Notes under the pieces: generated by a model | The model's database searches: none | What the model was told of the DNA's origin: nothing | The model's input: only the letters and a program-made list of their open reading frames with translations | Part shown: piece after piece, positions 15,691-24,700 of the stretch | Numbering within the stretch: position 1 is the stretch's first letter | Layout: each line of letters starts with the position of its first letter | Assembly: GCA_900759715.1 (NCBI GenBank) | Contig: CAAEXF010000039.1 | Location: 32,778 to 96,777 of the forward strand | DNA from: Clostridium_AM sp900759715 | Lineage (GTDB): Bacteria > Bacillota > Clostridia > Clostridiales > Clostridiaceae | Reading direction: 5' to 3' | DNA length: 64,000 bases | Made by a program: the position numbers and the translations under genes

Positions 15691-17190
15691 ATGGAAAATA
15701 CTTTAAATGTAATAAAAGATAAAACGTTAACATACGAGCAAAAGGTTTTAACTCTTGCCCGAGAGGCTGAAGCCAGCCTAAATGTACTGAATATAAGTAA
15801 AGATGTACAGGGATTAAGAGATGAGGGTATAATTTGTGACTTAAATGAAGGAAATGCCCCATACAGACCAAGATATATAGTTCCTGATTATGAAAAGTTT
15901 ATGAAGCAGGGCAGTGAATTTCTAGGATTAGAACCTGCAAAAGATATATGGGAAGCAACTAATAATTTATTGATATTGTACAAGCATGTTCCTTCAATTA
16001 CTGCTATGCCTGTATATATAGGAAATATCGATACATTACTTGATCCATTTATAGATAATGAAGAAGAAGCATATAAGGCAATAAAATTATTTTTATTGCA
16101 CATAGACAGAACTATAACTGATTCCTTTTGTCATGCTAATATCGGACCTATAGAAACTAAAGCTGGAAGAATAATATTAAAAGCTCAAAGAGAACTTCAG
16201 ACAGCTATACCTAATATAACTTTAAAATACAGTAAAAATACTTCCGATGATTTTGCAGCAGATGCAGTAAGTACAGCATTAGTTACAGCAAAGCCAAGCT
16301 TTGCAAATCATGAGATGTTTTCTGAAGAATTTAATAAGCATGGTGATTACGGTATTGCAAGTTGTTACAATGGATTATATATAGGGGGAGGAAGTTATAC
16401 ATTAGTTAGATTAAATTTGGCTGGATTATCTAAAAAAGCTAACAGCGTAGAAGAATTTATAAATAATACACTTCCAGATGCTATGTCAAAGATGTCAGAT
16501 TATATTGATGAGAGAATAAAGTTTATTGTAGAGGAAAGCTCATTTTTTGAAAGCAGCTTCTTGGTAAAGGAAGGCTTAATAAGTCAAGATAGATTTTCAG
16601 CTATGTTTGGGATGTTTGGATTAGCTGAGTGTGTAAATACTTTACTAAAAGCAGAAGAAAAGAAGGATAGATTTGGACATAGCGAATGTGCTAATAAATT
16701 AGGAATTTCAATTATTGATAAAATGTATGAAATAGTGAACAACAGAATAAATCCATACTGTGGTGCAACTGATAATCACTTTTTATTACATGCTCAGGTA
16801 GGAATTGAAACAGATAAAGGCACAAGCCCAGGATGCAGAATACCTATTGGTGAGGAGCCAGAACTACCTGTTCATTTATTGCAAAGTGCTAAATTCCATA
16901 AATACTTCCCATCAGGCATAGGCGATATATTCCCTTTTGAAATAACAGCAAAAAATAATCCTAAAGCTGTATTGGATATAATAAAAGGTGCCTTTAGAGA
17001 AGGAATGAGATATTTCTCCTTATACTCATCAGATAGCGATGTAATAAGAATAACAGGATATCTAGTAAAAAAATCTGATATAGAAAAGTTAAATAGAGGA
17101 GAACAAGTACTTCAAGATACAGTAGCTCTTGGACTTGGAGCTGTTAAAAACTCAAGGATATTTGAAAGAAAGGTAAGAGATAATGTCTAA
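15691..17190 (+). CDS. yjjI: YjjI-family glycyl radical enzyme
   Basis: 499 residues, close to the roughly 516 of E. coli YjjI (DUF3029). It belongs to the glycyl radical enzymes, which do difficult chemistry in anaerobes after an activase puts a radical on a C-terminal glycine. The glycine loop reads VIRITGYLVKKSD (RxxGY) near residue 455. A candidate active-site cysteine is in GIASCYNGLYIGGG (near residue 226). The reaction is not known. The cognate activase follows with an 8-base overlap. It starts at ATG 15691 after GGAGTTGAAGTAAT. The family match is strong through the whole length. Confidence 0.88.
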   Translation: MENTLNVIKDKTLTYEQKVLTLAREAEASLNVLNISKDVQGLRDEGIICDLNEGNAPYRPRYIVPDYEKFMKQGSEFLGLEPAKDIWEATNNLLILYKHVPSITAMPVYIGNIDTLLDPFIDNEEEAYKAIKLFLLHIDRTITDSFCHANIGPIETKAGRIILKAQRELQTAIPNITLKYSKNTSDDFAADAVSTALVTAKPSFANHEMFSEEFNKHGDYGIASCYNGLYIGGGSYTLVRLNLAGLSKKANSVEEFINNTLPDAMSKMSDYIDERIKFIVEESSFFESSFLVKEGLISQDRFSAMFGMFGLAECVNTLLKAEEKKDRFGHSECANKLGISIIDKMYEIVNNRINPYCGATDNHFLLHAQVGIETDKGTSPGCRIPIGEEPELPVHLLQSAKFHKYFPSGIGDIFPFEITAKNNPKAVLDIIKGAFREGMRYFSLYSSDSDVIRITGYLVKKSDIEKLNRGEQVLQDTVALGLGAVKNSRIFERKVRDNV

Positions 17191-18019
17191 AGGATTAGTA
17201 AATAAAATTATTCCTTTTAGCATGGTAGATGGACCAGCAAATAGGATGGCTATATTTTTTCAAGGATGTAATTTTGACTGCCTATATTGCCATAATCCTG
17301 AAACAATAAAAAGATGTGCGCAGTGTGGAACCTGCTTATTCAGCTGCAAATTTGACGCTATATCTATGGTAGGTGACTCAGTGATATGGCAGGAAGAAAA
17401 ATGCAAGGATTGCGGAGAATGTATTAAGGTATGTAAGAATAGTTGCGGTCCTAGGACAAAAGCAATGAGTGTAGGAGAAATATTACAAGAAGTTATAAAA
17501 GTTAAGCCATTTATTTCAGGGATAACCGTATCAGGAGGAGAATGTACCCTTCAAAATAAATTCTTAGTAGATTTATTTGAAAAGGTAAAAAAGTTAGATC
17601 TTACAGTATTTGTGGATACAAATGGATCTACAGATTTTAGTAAGAATAAAGAGCTTGTAGATCTAATGGATATGGCAATGTTAGATATAAAATCCTTTGA
17701 TAGGGATGAACACATAAAGCTAACAGGAAGAGACAATGATATAGTATTAAAAAATGCAGAGTATCTTGCTGGCGTAAATAAGTTATACGAGGTTAGAACT
17801 GTAATAGTGCCAGGTGTTTTAGATAATTTTAATAATGTAAATGAAATAAGCAAGCTTATAGCATCATTAAATCCTGAAATAAGGTATAAGATTATAAAAT
17901 ATAGACCTATTGGTGTACGTACGGATAAAATAGAGGCTGTTCAACCTAATGATGAAATGATGGAAGAACTTAAGGTTATAGCTAGCAAGAACGGATGTAA
18001 AAATATAATTATAGTATAA
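17183..18019 (+). CDS. yjjW: YjjW-family glycyl radical enzyme activase (radical SAM)
   Basis: 278 residues. It abstracts hydrogen from the glycine of its partner using S-adenosylmethionine. The radical-SAM cysteines are in FQGCNFDCLYCHN (near residue 35). Two more cysteine sets (CAQCGTCLFSC and CKDCGECIKVC) would hold two ferredoxin-type 4Fe-4S clusters. GITVSGGECTLQ is the usual activase motif. It starts inside the end of yjjI, so the two are made together. A strong terminator follows. Confidence 0.9.
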   Translation: MSKGLVNKIIPFSMVDGPANRMAIFFQGCNFDCLYCHNPETIKRCAQCGTCLFSCKFDAISMVGDSVIWQEEKCKDCGECIKVCKNSCGPRTKAMSVGEILQEVIKVKPFISGITVSGGECTLQNKFLVDLFEKVKKLDLTVFVDTNGSTDFSKNKELVDLMDMAMLDIKSFDRDEHIKLTGRDNDIVLKNAEYLAGVNKLYEVRTVIVPGVLDNFNNVNEISKLIASLNPEIRYKIIKYRPIGVRTDKIEAVQPNDEMMEELKVIASKNGCKNIIIV

Positions 18020-18020
18020 A

Positions 18021-18063
18021 TAAGAGGCTGCTGGAAAAAGTAATCCAGTAGCCTCTTATTTAT
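18021..18063 (+). terminator. Terminator of yjjI-yjjW
   Basis: TAAGAGGCT-CTGGA and TCCAG-AGCCTCTTA form a 14-bp stem with one mismatch, then TTTAT. Confidence 0.75.
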
Positions 18064-18144
18064 ATTGAATGTAAGTAGTAAATAAAACATTTAAGAGGTA
18101 AAATATATATAATAATAAAGTTATTTTGAAGCGGAGGAAAGAAA

Positions 18145-18639
18145 ATGATAAGTTTTGTCGTTGCAATATCAAGTAATAATGTTATAGGATTAGATAACAA
18201 AATACCTTGGTATTTACCGGATGATCTAAAGAAATTTAAAGAAATTACAACTGGTAAAACTAAGACAATGATTATGGGAAGAAAAACCTTTGAATCTCTT
18301 CCGCAGATATTACCAGACAGACATCACGTGGTACTTACAAGAGATAAAAATTATAAAGTGGATGATAACAGAGTTATTATAGTCAATAATGAAGAGAATT
18401 TAGAAAAATATATTAAGGATGAAAAAGAATATTTTGTAATAGGGGGAGAAGAAATTTTTTCATTATTATTTCCATATACAAATAAGATGTACATAACTGA
18501 AATAGATGCGGACATACAAGGAGATACCTTTTTCCCTAAATATGATGAAAAGGAATGGAATGTTATTGAACTGAAAGAAGGTAAAATTGACGAAGACAAT
18601 AAATATGTACACTTGTATAAAGTTTTAGAAAGAAAGTAG
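18145..18639 (+). CDS. folA: Dihydrofolate reductase
   Basis: 164 residues, the usual length. It reduces dihydrofolate to tetrahydrofolate with NADPH. ISSNNVIGLDNKIPWYLPDDLK contains the Met20-type loop and the substrate-site acid (the D of PDDLK), MIMGRKTFESLP is the NADPH-binding segment, and YFVIGGEEIFSLLFPY carries the GGxE motif. AGCGGAGG precedes the ATG. It stands as a single gene; no thyA is next to it. Confidence 0.95.
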   Translation: MISFVVAISSNNVIGLDNKIPWYLPDDLKKFKEITTGKTKTMIMGRKTFESLPQILPDRHHVVLTRDKNYKVDDNRVIIVNNEENLEKYIKDEKEYFVIGGEEIFSLLFPYTNKMYITEIDADIQGDTFFPKYDEKEWNVIELKEGKIDEDNKYVHLYKVLERK

Positions 18640-18644
18640 AAACT

Positions 18645-18670
18645 ATAGGATTTCAACCTTGAAATCCTAT
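18645..18670. terminator. Bidirectional terminator between folA and the HMA-like gene
   Basis: ATAGGATTTCAA and TTGAAATCCTAT form a perfect 12-bp stem with a two-base loop between two converging genes. Confidence 0.65.
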
Positions 18671-18681
18671 GGTCTCGAGTT

Positions 18682-18900
18682 TTATTTTGTATTTTCAGAA
18701 GTTATATCATAACCAGTGTGTTTTATGCAGTGTTCTATTTGTCCAGGGTTAGCTGGCTCATTATATTGTATTTCAATAGTTCCCCTAGCAAGATCTACAG
18801 CCACATCTTGAACACCTTCAATTTCGTCCAAGGCATTTTTTACTTTAGTTTTACTTTGAGTTCCTGCTAAGCCAGATACATTATAATGTAGTGTTTTCAT
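18682..18900 (-). CDS. HMA-fold protein lacking the metal-binding CxxC
   Basis: 72 residues with the ferredoxin-like pattern of heavy-metal-associated domains (MKTLHYNVSGLAG, KVKNALDEIEGVQDVAVDL, IEIQYNEP, IEHCIKHTGYDI). The loop that holds CxxC in copper chaperones reads GLAGTQSKTK here, so the two metal-binding cysteines are gone; one Cys remains in EHCIKHTG. It is unlikely to carry copper in the usual way. I chose the ATG at 18900, which has GAAGGGAG upstream, over the longer in-frame start at 18936. No copper ATPase or regulator is next to it. Confidence 0.78.
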   Translation of the reverse strand: MKTLHYNVSGLAGTQSKTKVKNALDEIEGVQDVAVDLARGTIEIQYNEPANPGQIEHCIKHTGYDITSENTK

Positions 18901-18962
18901 AAAGATTCTCCCTTCAAGCATAATAGTATATTTCAAATATAGTATTACAATAAAGAAAAATT

Positions 18963-18992
18963 TTATCCGGTGACTTACCCGCTCTAATACTC
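18963..18992. repeat. End module of the modular palindromic repeat
   Basis: The complement of this 30-base segment matches the right end of the repeat at 41210-41238 (GAGTATTAGAGCGGGTA, then TC, then CGGATAA) with few differences. It is separated from the core repeats at 19061 by about 70 unrelated bases. Confidence 0.75.
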
Positions 18993-19060
18993 AAAATGAA
19001 ATTCAAATAAAAATTTTTGAATTCCAAATATAAATTATAGATAAAGGTTAATATACATTT

Positions 19061-19243
19061 AAGCAGGGAGCCAAAATCTTAAGCAGATATCCCAAATCTG
19101 TGATTTGGAGATAGTCGCTTACACAGAGTGCTGATTTTGTGCGAATCGGTTAAGCAGACATACAAAATCTTAAGTAGATATCCCAAATCTATGATTTGGT
19201 GATAGTCACTTACACAGCGTGCCGATTTTGATATGGTCGCTTA
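19061..19243. repeat. Two tandem nested copies of a palindromic repeat
   Basis: The unit is a 42-base imperfect palindrome: TAAGC, GACAT-like, CAAAATC, short loop, GATTTTG, then GTC and GCTTA. Complete units lie at 19080-19121 and 19171-19212. Each sits inside a split outer unit: left halves at 19061-19079 and 19151-19170, right halves at 19133-19152 and 19224-19243. Each inner unit is followed by CACAGAGTGCT or CACAGCGTGCC. An accessory hairpin, CTCCTCT/AGAGGAG, follows at about 19255-19278. The same nested layout is at 42400-42492. The whole gap 18901-19316 is made of these elements plus AT-rich spacer. Confidence 0.85.
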
Positions 19244-19316
19244 CTCAGTGAGTACTCCTCTGACACAAGGAAGAGGAGTTTCGTTTACTCTAATAAAGCT
19301 TAATAGGAGTGATAAA

Positions 19317-20837
19317 ATGCCGGAAAGATACTGGCCTGAAACAGTAATTTTATGGGGTGCGGGAGCTACTAAATCACTTGGATTATATGCAACAAAGGAA
19401 TTAATACAGCTAGTAATAAAGATTAATAAAAATGACTTTTCATTCTTGGAAAATAAAAATGAAAAACTAAAAAATGCTTTTAAGAAACTGGTAATGGAGG
19501 ATTTAACTAAAGACTCTAAGCTATCAAAAATATATGATTTAAAGGCATTAGCAACTATTATAAATACTAATACTAAACTAAACATGCATGAGCTTTTTAC
19601 AATGTTGGATCAGCTAATAGACAATGGTATGGGATTCAACGCATTTTGCAATGGCAAAACAGAATTTTTAAGAGTTGAGAGAATTATTGGTGCTAAAAGG
19701 TGCTTAATTCTGCTCATTGAAGAACTGGAAAGACTTAGTGTACAAAGTAGCCCAGGTTATATTGACGAAGAACTTGTAAATCCATACTATCAATTTTCAA
19801 AAATTTTGACAGAACTTATGAAAGAAGAGGCTAAGTGTTTTGAAGATAGAGGGTATAAAAGAGATACAAGAAGATTCTATCTTTACTCCTATGCAATAGT
19901 ATCCTTTAACTGGGATCCAATACTTCTCTGGAATATTTTTAATGCTCATAAAGAAGAAAACGACAATCCTATGCACATGAAGGATGGATTAAAGCTTAGG
20001 CTATTTGATGACTTTGGTACTAGAATAGCATCAACAGAGATTGAAAAGGATGAATCGGGAATATGGTATACCTCTGATGAATCTCAATGTAAAAGGGTTA
20101 ATGATTATAAATATCCATCTAGAATTGTAAGGATAGGAAAAATATTATTCCCTCATGGTGTATTTGGTTCAAGGATATGCCCTGAGTGTGGAAAATATAT
20201 AACTACCTTTGGTGCTAAATGGGATAGGCTGTCTACTGAAGTTTTTGGGCCATCAGTATTTGGGGGACTTCAGAAAAACTGGAAGTATAAAACCAAGAAA
20301 GAGTGTGAATATAGAAGGGGAGCAATTGAATGTCCCTACTGCGGCCAAGTAACTTATCCATATGATATGCCTTTAATAATGCAGACTTTAGCTAAAAAAA
20401 GAAGTATACCTCCTTTAGAAGAAATAAAAACTGAAATGGGACTGTTGATGAAAAATGCAAAGCATATTATCTTTGCTGGATATAGTCTACCCTTTGATGA
20501 TATTATGGTAAAAACCTTTTTTATGTCTTCTATCTCGGGAAATGATAAAAGCAAATTAAAATGCACTGTGGTAAATTTCGATGAAAATTATTCAAGCGAC
20601 GTAGAATGGCTAAAAGATGAAGAAATAGAGAAGTATATAAAATCAAATAAAGATAAGTCAGTGGTGGAATGCATAGAAAATGTTTGTGATATATTTAATA
20701 TTCAAAATGTAAGAATATCTCTTAAGGGTATACCCAATGTATTTATGGAAAATGGAAAGTGTAGTAAAGATAAGATTATTGATTTATTATATCCTAAAGA
20801 GTATTTTCAGGAAGGCTTTCCTGTTGAAAGGGATTAA
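19317..20837 (+). CDS. SIR2-like domain protein with zinc ribbon
   Basis: 506 residues from the ATG at 19317, which has TAGGAGTG upstream; the frame itself is open further left into the repeat. The N-terminus VILWGAGATKSLGLYATKEL is a Rossmann-type GAGA(S/T) motif as in SIR2-like proteins. IVSFNWDPILLW (near residue 200) matches the family's N-x-D segment, and HIIFAGYSLPFDDIMVK (near 385) matches the GYSLPxxD motif. Two CPxCG knuckles (RICPECGKY and IECPYCGQV, near 285 and 340) form a probable zinc ribbon. SIR2-like domains of this layout occur as NADases in bacterial defence, but also elsewhere. No partner effector or sensor gene is adjacent. The domain call is moderately firm; a defence role is only a possibility. 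Confidence 0.72.
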   Translation: MPERYWPETVILWGAGATKSLGLYATKELIQLVIKINKNDFSFLENKNEKLKNAFKKLVMEDLTKDSKLSKIYDLKALATIINTNTKLNMHELFTMLDQLIDNGMGFNAFCNGKTEFLRVERIIGAKRCLILLIEELERLSVQSSPGYIDEELVNPYYQFSKILTELMKEEAKCFEDRGYKRDTRRFYLYSYAIVSFNWDPILLWNIFNAHKEENDNPMHMKDGLKLRLFDDFGTRIASTEIEKDESGIWYTSDESQCKRVNDYKYPSRIVRIGKILFPHGVFGSRICPECGKYITTFGAKWDRLSTEVFGPSVFGGLQKNWKYKTKKECEYRRGAIECPYCGQVTYPYDMPLIMQTLAKKRSIPPLEEIKTEMGLLMKNAKHIIFAGYSLPFDDIMVKTFFMSSISGNDKSKLKCTVVNFDENYSSDVEWLKDEEIEKYIKSNKDKSVVECIENVCDIFNIQNVRISLKGIPNVFMENGKCSKDKIIDLLYPKEYFQEGFPVERD

Positions 20838-20951
20838 GAAGATAAATTTAGAAGTAACCTTAGGGAAACTATGAAACTAAAAAGTACTGTATTGAAAGGA
20901 TTTTTTCACAGAAATATAATTAATATAACAAACAAAAGGAGGAATGTGAAA

Positions 20952-22127
20952 ATGTTAAACTTTAATTATGATATTCCAACAAAGGTTTTCTTCGGAAAAG
21001 ACCAAATAAGTGTTTTAGGAGAGCAAGTAAAGAAATATGGCTCTAAAGTTTTATTGGTGTATGGAGGAGGAAGTATAAAAAAGAGCGGGCTATACGATAG
21101 AGTAGTAGAAATACTTAACAATGCAAATATACAATTTTTAGAGCTATCAGGGGTAGAGCCTAACCCTAGGATTACAAGTGTAAGAAAAGGAGCAGAGCTT
21201 TGTAAGGAAAATAACATAGATTTTATTTTAGCTGTAGGCGCAGGAAGTGTAATTGACTGTGCAAAGGTTATTGCTGCAGCTAATTACTATGATGAAGATC
21301 CATGGAATTTCTTAACTAGGAAAGCGCCAGTACAGAAGGTGCTGCCTATTGGTACAATACTTACTCTTGCAGCAACAGGTTCAGAAATGGATCCATTTGC
21401 GGTAATAAGTAATTTAGATACAAATGAAAAACTATCAACAGCACATCCAGATATGTCACCAAAGTTTTCAATCTTAGATCCAACATATACTTTCACTGTT
21501 CCAGCTAGTCAAACGGCAGCAGGAACAGCTGATATAATGAGTCATATTTATGAAAACTATTTTAGTAATACTAAATCTGCATATCTTCAAAGTAGAATGG
21601 CAGAAGCAATGCTTAAGACTTGTATAAAATATGGCCCTATAGCATATAAGGAACCTGAGAACTATGAGGCAAGAGCAAATTTAATGTGGACTTCAAGTTT
21701 GGCAATTAACGGATTAATAAGTTATGGTAAGGAAACTGAATGGTCTGTGCATGCTATGGAGCATGAATTAAGTGCATTCTACGATATAACTCATGGTGTT
21801 GGTTTGGCATTGTTAACTCCTCACTGGATGAAATACATCCTAAATGATGATACAGTAGATGGCTTTGTTGAGTATGGAGTTAACGTTTGGGGACTTGATC
21901 CAGAAGGAGATAAATTTGAACTAGCTAACAAGGCTATTGATAAGACAAAAGAGTTTTTTGTTTCCTTAGGTTTACCAACAAAGCTTCAAGAGATTGGGAT
22001 AGATAGAGAAAATCTAGAAACAATGGCTAAAGGTGCAGTAAGATACGGTGAGATAGGTAACTTTAGAAAACTAAATGCTGAGGATGTTCTAAAAATCTTT
22101 GAATCAGCACTATCAAGTGATTCTTAG
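20952..22127 (+). CDS. bdh: Iron-containing NAD(P)H-dependent butanol dehydrogenase
   Basis: 391 residues, the length of clostridial BdhA/BdhB. It reduces butyraldehyde (and other aldehydes) to the alcohol at the end of solventogenic fermentation. The N-terminal NYDIPTKVFFGKDQ and VYGGGSIKKSGLYD (cofactor site) and the C-terminal iron-ligand region (HAMEHELSAFYDITHGVGLA) are typical of the BDH branch of iron alcohol dehydrogenases. I use ATG 20952, with AAAGGAGG upstream. The longer in-frame start at 20871 would add about 27 unsupported residues. A repeat element begins directly at its stop codon. Confidence 0.92.
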   Translation: MLNFNYDIPTKVFFGKDQISVLGEQVKKYGSKVLLVYGGGSIKKSGLYDRVVEILNNANIQFLELSGVEPNPRITSVRKGAELCKENNIDFILAVGAGSVIDCAKVIAAANYYDEDPWNFLTRKAPVQKVLPIGTILTLAATGSEMDPFAVISNLDTNEKLSTAHPDMSPKFSILDPTYTFTVPASQTAAGTADIMSHIYENYFSNTKSAYLQSRMAEAMLKTCIKYGPIAYKEPENYEARANLMWTSSLAINGLISYGKETEWSVHAMEHELSAFYDITHGVGLALLTPHWMKYILNDDTVDGFVEYGVNVWGLDPEGDKFELANKAIDKTKEFFVSLGLPTKLQEIGIDRENLETMAKGAVRYGEIGNFRKLNAEDVLKIFESALSSDS

Positions 22128-22260
22128 GTTCGGATGGAATTTGCTTATAAGGATGACTTTCTTCATCTGAACCTTAGCAGAACTTATCCAGGCGCGTAGC
22201 AGTGCTTATCCCCCACTTTGATAGAAGATGGGGGTGTTAGCAATGGTAGCGATCGGATAA
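22125..22260. repeat. Modular palindromic repeat after bdh
   Basis: Hairpin GGTTCGGATG (22127-22136)/CATCTGAACC (22164-22173), then CTTAGCAG, then a TTATCC (22184-22189)...GGATAA (22255-22260) block that encloses a CCCCC (22210-22214)/GGGGG (22230-22234) hairpin. The same module order (hairpin ending CATCTGAA, CTTAG-AG, TTATCC, CGGATAAAAATA) recurs at 40273-40341. The rest of the gap to 22465 holds a weak AT-rich hairpin near 22260-22365 and no gene. Confidence 0.75.
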
Positions 22261-22465
22261 AAATAAAGCTGAAGAAACTTTAAAATTGAGTGATTGTATA
22301 ACATAGCTGGCTTACAGGAAAACTAACTATGAAATTGCTCTAAAAAGTTTTTTCAGCTTTTTATTTTTTATGGTTGCAAAATATATTACATTATGTTAAT
22401 ATAAACATAAGTTAAGTTAATAAGCAAAAGTTAAGAAAAAGATATTTAACATTGAGGGGAATTTT

Positions 22466-23560
22466 ATGACTAATAGAGAAGAAGAAATTTTAAGGCTAAT
22501 TAAACAAAATCCAATGATAGCACAGAAAGAGCTTTCTGATGCTTTAGGTATTACCCGTTCTTCTGCTGCAGTGCATATAACAAACTTGATGAAGAAGGGA
22601 TATATCAAAGGCAAAGGTTATATATTGAATGAAGAACCCTATGTTTGTATTGTAGGTGGTGCGAACATTGATATTCAAGGATTTCCTAATCAGAAGCTGA
22701 TTACTAAGGATTCTAATCCTGGAGTAGTTAAAATATCTCTTGGTGGTGTAGGTAGGAATATAGGTGAAAATCTTAAAAAGCTTGGATCAGAAATTAAACT
22801 CATTACGGCTTTAGGAGATGATGTATACGGAAGTAAGATACTAGATGAAGCAAGAGCTATAGGAATGGATATGCAGCACTCTTTAATACTTGAAGGACAA
22901 TCTACTTCTACTTATCTATGCATACTTGATGAAGAAGGAGATATGCATGCAGCTATTGCATATATGGATATTTTTGAAGGCATGACGGCGGAGTTTATAC
23001 AAAAGAAGAAACATGTAATAGAAAACTCCAGTATATGTGTTGTAGATACAAATATTCCTGAAGAAACTATAGAACATATTGTTACAAGCAATAGAGACAC
23101 AGAATTTTTTCTAGATACAGTATCTACGTCAAAAGCAAAAAAGGTGAAAAATGTTATTGGTAATTTCCATACTATTAAGCCGAATAAAATTGAAGCTGAA
23201 ATTCTTTCAGGTATAGAAATAAGAAGTAACGATGATTTAAAAAGATGTGGAGAGTATTTTTTAAACCAAGGCATAAAAAGAGTATTCATTACCTTAGGAG
23301 AAGAAGGGGTTTACTATAATGACGGCATAGATGAAAATATAGTAAAAACACCAAAAATTAAGGTAGTAAATGCAACAGGTGCAGGAGATGCATTTGTAGC
23401 AGGACTTGTTTATGGTAAAACTAAAGACTTTACAATTGATTATTCAGTAAGATTTGCTATGAGCGCTTCTATATTAGCTCTGTCTCATAGTAATACAATA
23501 AATCCTAATATGTCACATGAAAATGTAATTAAAAAAATGGAGGAGTTAAAATTATGTTAG
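22466..23560 (+). CDS. psuK: Pseudouridine kinase, PfkB family with N-terminal winged helix
   Basis: 364 residues. Residues 1-55 form a MarR/Lrp-like winged helix (REEEILRLIKQNPMIAQKEL, ITRSSAAVHITNLMKKGYI). The rest is a ribokinase-type kinase: IVGGANIDIQGF near the N-terminal side, SLGGVGRNIGENLKKLG for sugar contact, and the catalytic NATGAGDAFVAGLVYG near the C-terminus. PsuK phosphorylates pseudouridine to its 5'-phosphate for the next gene product to cleave. psuG overlaps by 7 bases. The fused DNA-binding part suggests that the kinase may also regulate genes, which is inference. Confidence 0.9.
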   Translation: MTNREEEILRLIKQNPMIAQKELSDALGITRSSAAVHITNLMKKGYIKGKGYILNEEPYVCIVGGANIDIQGFPNQKLITKDSNPGVVKISLGGVGRNIGENLKKLGSEIKLITALGDDVYGSKILDEARAIGMDMQHSLILEGQSTSTYLCILDEEGDMHAAIAYMDIFEGMTAEFIQKKKHVIENSSICVVDTNIPEETIEHIVTSNRDTEFFLDTVSTSKAKKVKNVIGNFHTIKPNKIEAEILSGIEIRSNDDLKRCGEYFLNQGIKRVFITLGEEGVYYNDGIDENIVKTPKIKVVNATGAGDAFVAGLVYGKTKDFTIDYSVRFAMSASILALSHSNTINPNMSHENVIKKMEELKLC

Positions 23561-24465
23561 AAAAATACTTAGATATAAAACCAGAGGTAAAAAAGGCATT
23601 GGAAGAAGGAAAGCCAGTAGTAGCATTAGAGTCTACTATAATATCACATGGTATGCCATATCCTAAAAATGTTGAAACAGCAAAAAAAGTTGAACAAATA
23701 CTAAGAGATAAAGGCGTTACGCCAGCAACAATTGCTATACTAGATGGAAAATTAAAAGTAGGAATAAATGATGAAGAGCTTGAACACTTAGGAAAAAGCC
23801 AAAATGTGCTTAAGACAAGTAGAAGAGATATACCATTTATAGTTGCTAAGAAACTAGATGGAGCAACTACAGTAGCAACTACAATGATAATAGCTGCACT
23901 TGCAGGCATAAAAGTGTTTGCTACAGGTGGTATTGGAGGAGTTCACAGAGGAGCGCAAGAAACTTTTGATATATCAGCTGACCTTCAAGAGTTAGCACAT
24001 ACAAATGTGGCAGTAGTTTGTGCTGGTGCAAAATCAATCTTAGATTTAGGTTTAACTTTAGAATATCTAGAAACTAACGGGGTACCTGTAATAGGATTCG
24101 GCACAGAAGAATTGCCAGCATTCTATACTAGAAAAAGCGGTTTTAAGGTAGACTATAGAGTTGATTCTGCAAAAGAGATAGCAGATACAATAAAAGCAAA
24201 ATGGGATTTAGGTCTAAATGGAGGACTTGTAATTACAAATCCAATTCCAGAAGAAGATGAAATGGACTATGATACAATAACTAAAGCAATTGAAGATGCA
24301 GTAAAAGAAGCTGAAGAAAAAGGAATAAAAGGTAAGGAATCAACACCTTTCTTACTTGCTAAAATAAAAGAAATAACAGGCGGAGATAGCTTAGAATCAA
24401 ATATTAAGCTTGTTTACAATAATACAAAACTTGCTGCTGATGTAGCTTTAGAATTGTCTAAATAA
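23554..24465 (+). CDS. psuG: Pseudouridine-5'-phosphate glycosidase
   Basis: 303 residues, the normal length. It splits the C-C glycosidic bond of pseudouridine 5'-phosphate to uracil and ribose 5-phosphate, the second step of pseudouridine breakdown. ALESTIISHGMPYPKNVETA holds the conserved catalytic glutamate, and ATTVATTMIIAALAGI and FATGGIGGVHRGAQETFDIS are highly conserved in PsuG. It is translated together with psuK. A strong terminator follows at 24472-24512. Confidence 0.96.
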   Translation: MLEKYLDIKPEVKKALEEGKPVVALESTIISHGMPYPKNVETAKKVEQILRDKGVTPATIAILDGKLKVGINDEELEHLGKSQNVLKTSRRDIPFIVAKKLDGATTVATTMIIAALAGIKVFATGGIGGVHRGAQETFDISADLQELAHTNVAVVCAGAKSILDLGLTLEYLETNGVPVIGFGTEELPAFYTRKSGFKVDYRVDSAKEIADTIKAKWDLGLNGGLVITNPIPEEDEMDYDTITKAIEDAVKEAEEKGIKGKESTPFLLAKIKEITGGDSLESNIKLVYNNTKLAADVALELSK

Positions 24466-24471
24466 TGACGG

Positions 24472-24512
24472 TGATTGTGCTTTAAAATCAATTAAAGCAC
24501 AATCATTTTTTT
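24472..24512 (+). terminator. Terminator of psuK-psuG
   Basis: TGATTGTGCTTTAA and its complement form a perfect 14-bp stem with a six-base loop, then TTTTTTTATTTTT. Confidence 0.9.
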
Positions 24513-24581
24513 ATTTTTATAATTATTAAAATTGACGTTTAATTTAGTATTTTTATGTAATTTAGATTAATTGTTTACATA

Positions 24582-24609
24582 TTGAAATTTTTATTTTAAG
24601 TGATAAAAT
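24582..24609 (+). promoter_or_regulatory. Probable promoter of the ECF S-component gene
   Basis: TTGAAA (24582-24587) and TAAAAT (24604-24609) with a 16-base spacer, giving a leader of about 85 bases in which I recognise no riboswitch. Confidence 0.5.
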
Positions 24610-24700
24610 TAAAATGTCGGTATTCGTATGAAACTGAACATCTATTTTATTAAAACTATTCCGAATTATATCCAAAGTAGGAATAAGAACGGAGGAAACT

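Noticed and set aside
19061..19243. CRISPR-like array of repeats
   Set aside because: The repeats are palindromic, nested and unevenly spaced, with no unique spacers of constant length and no cas genes.
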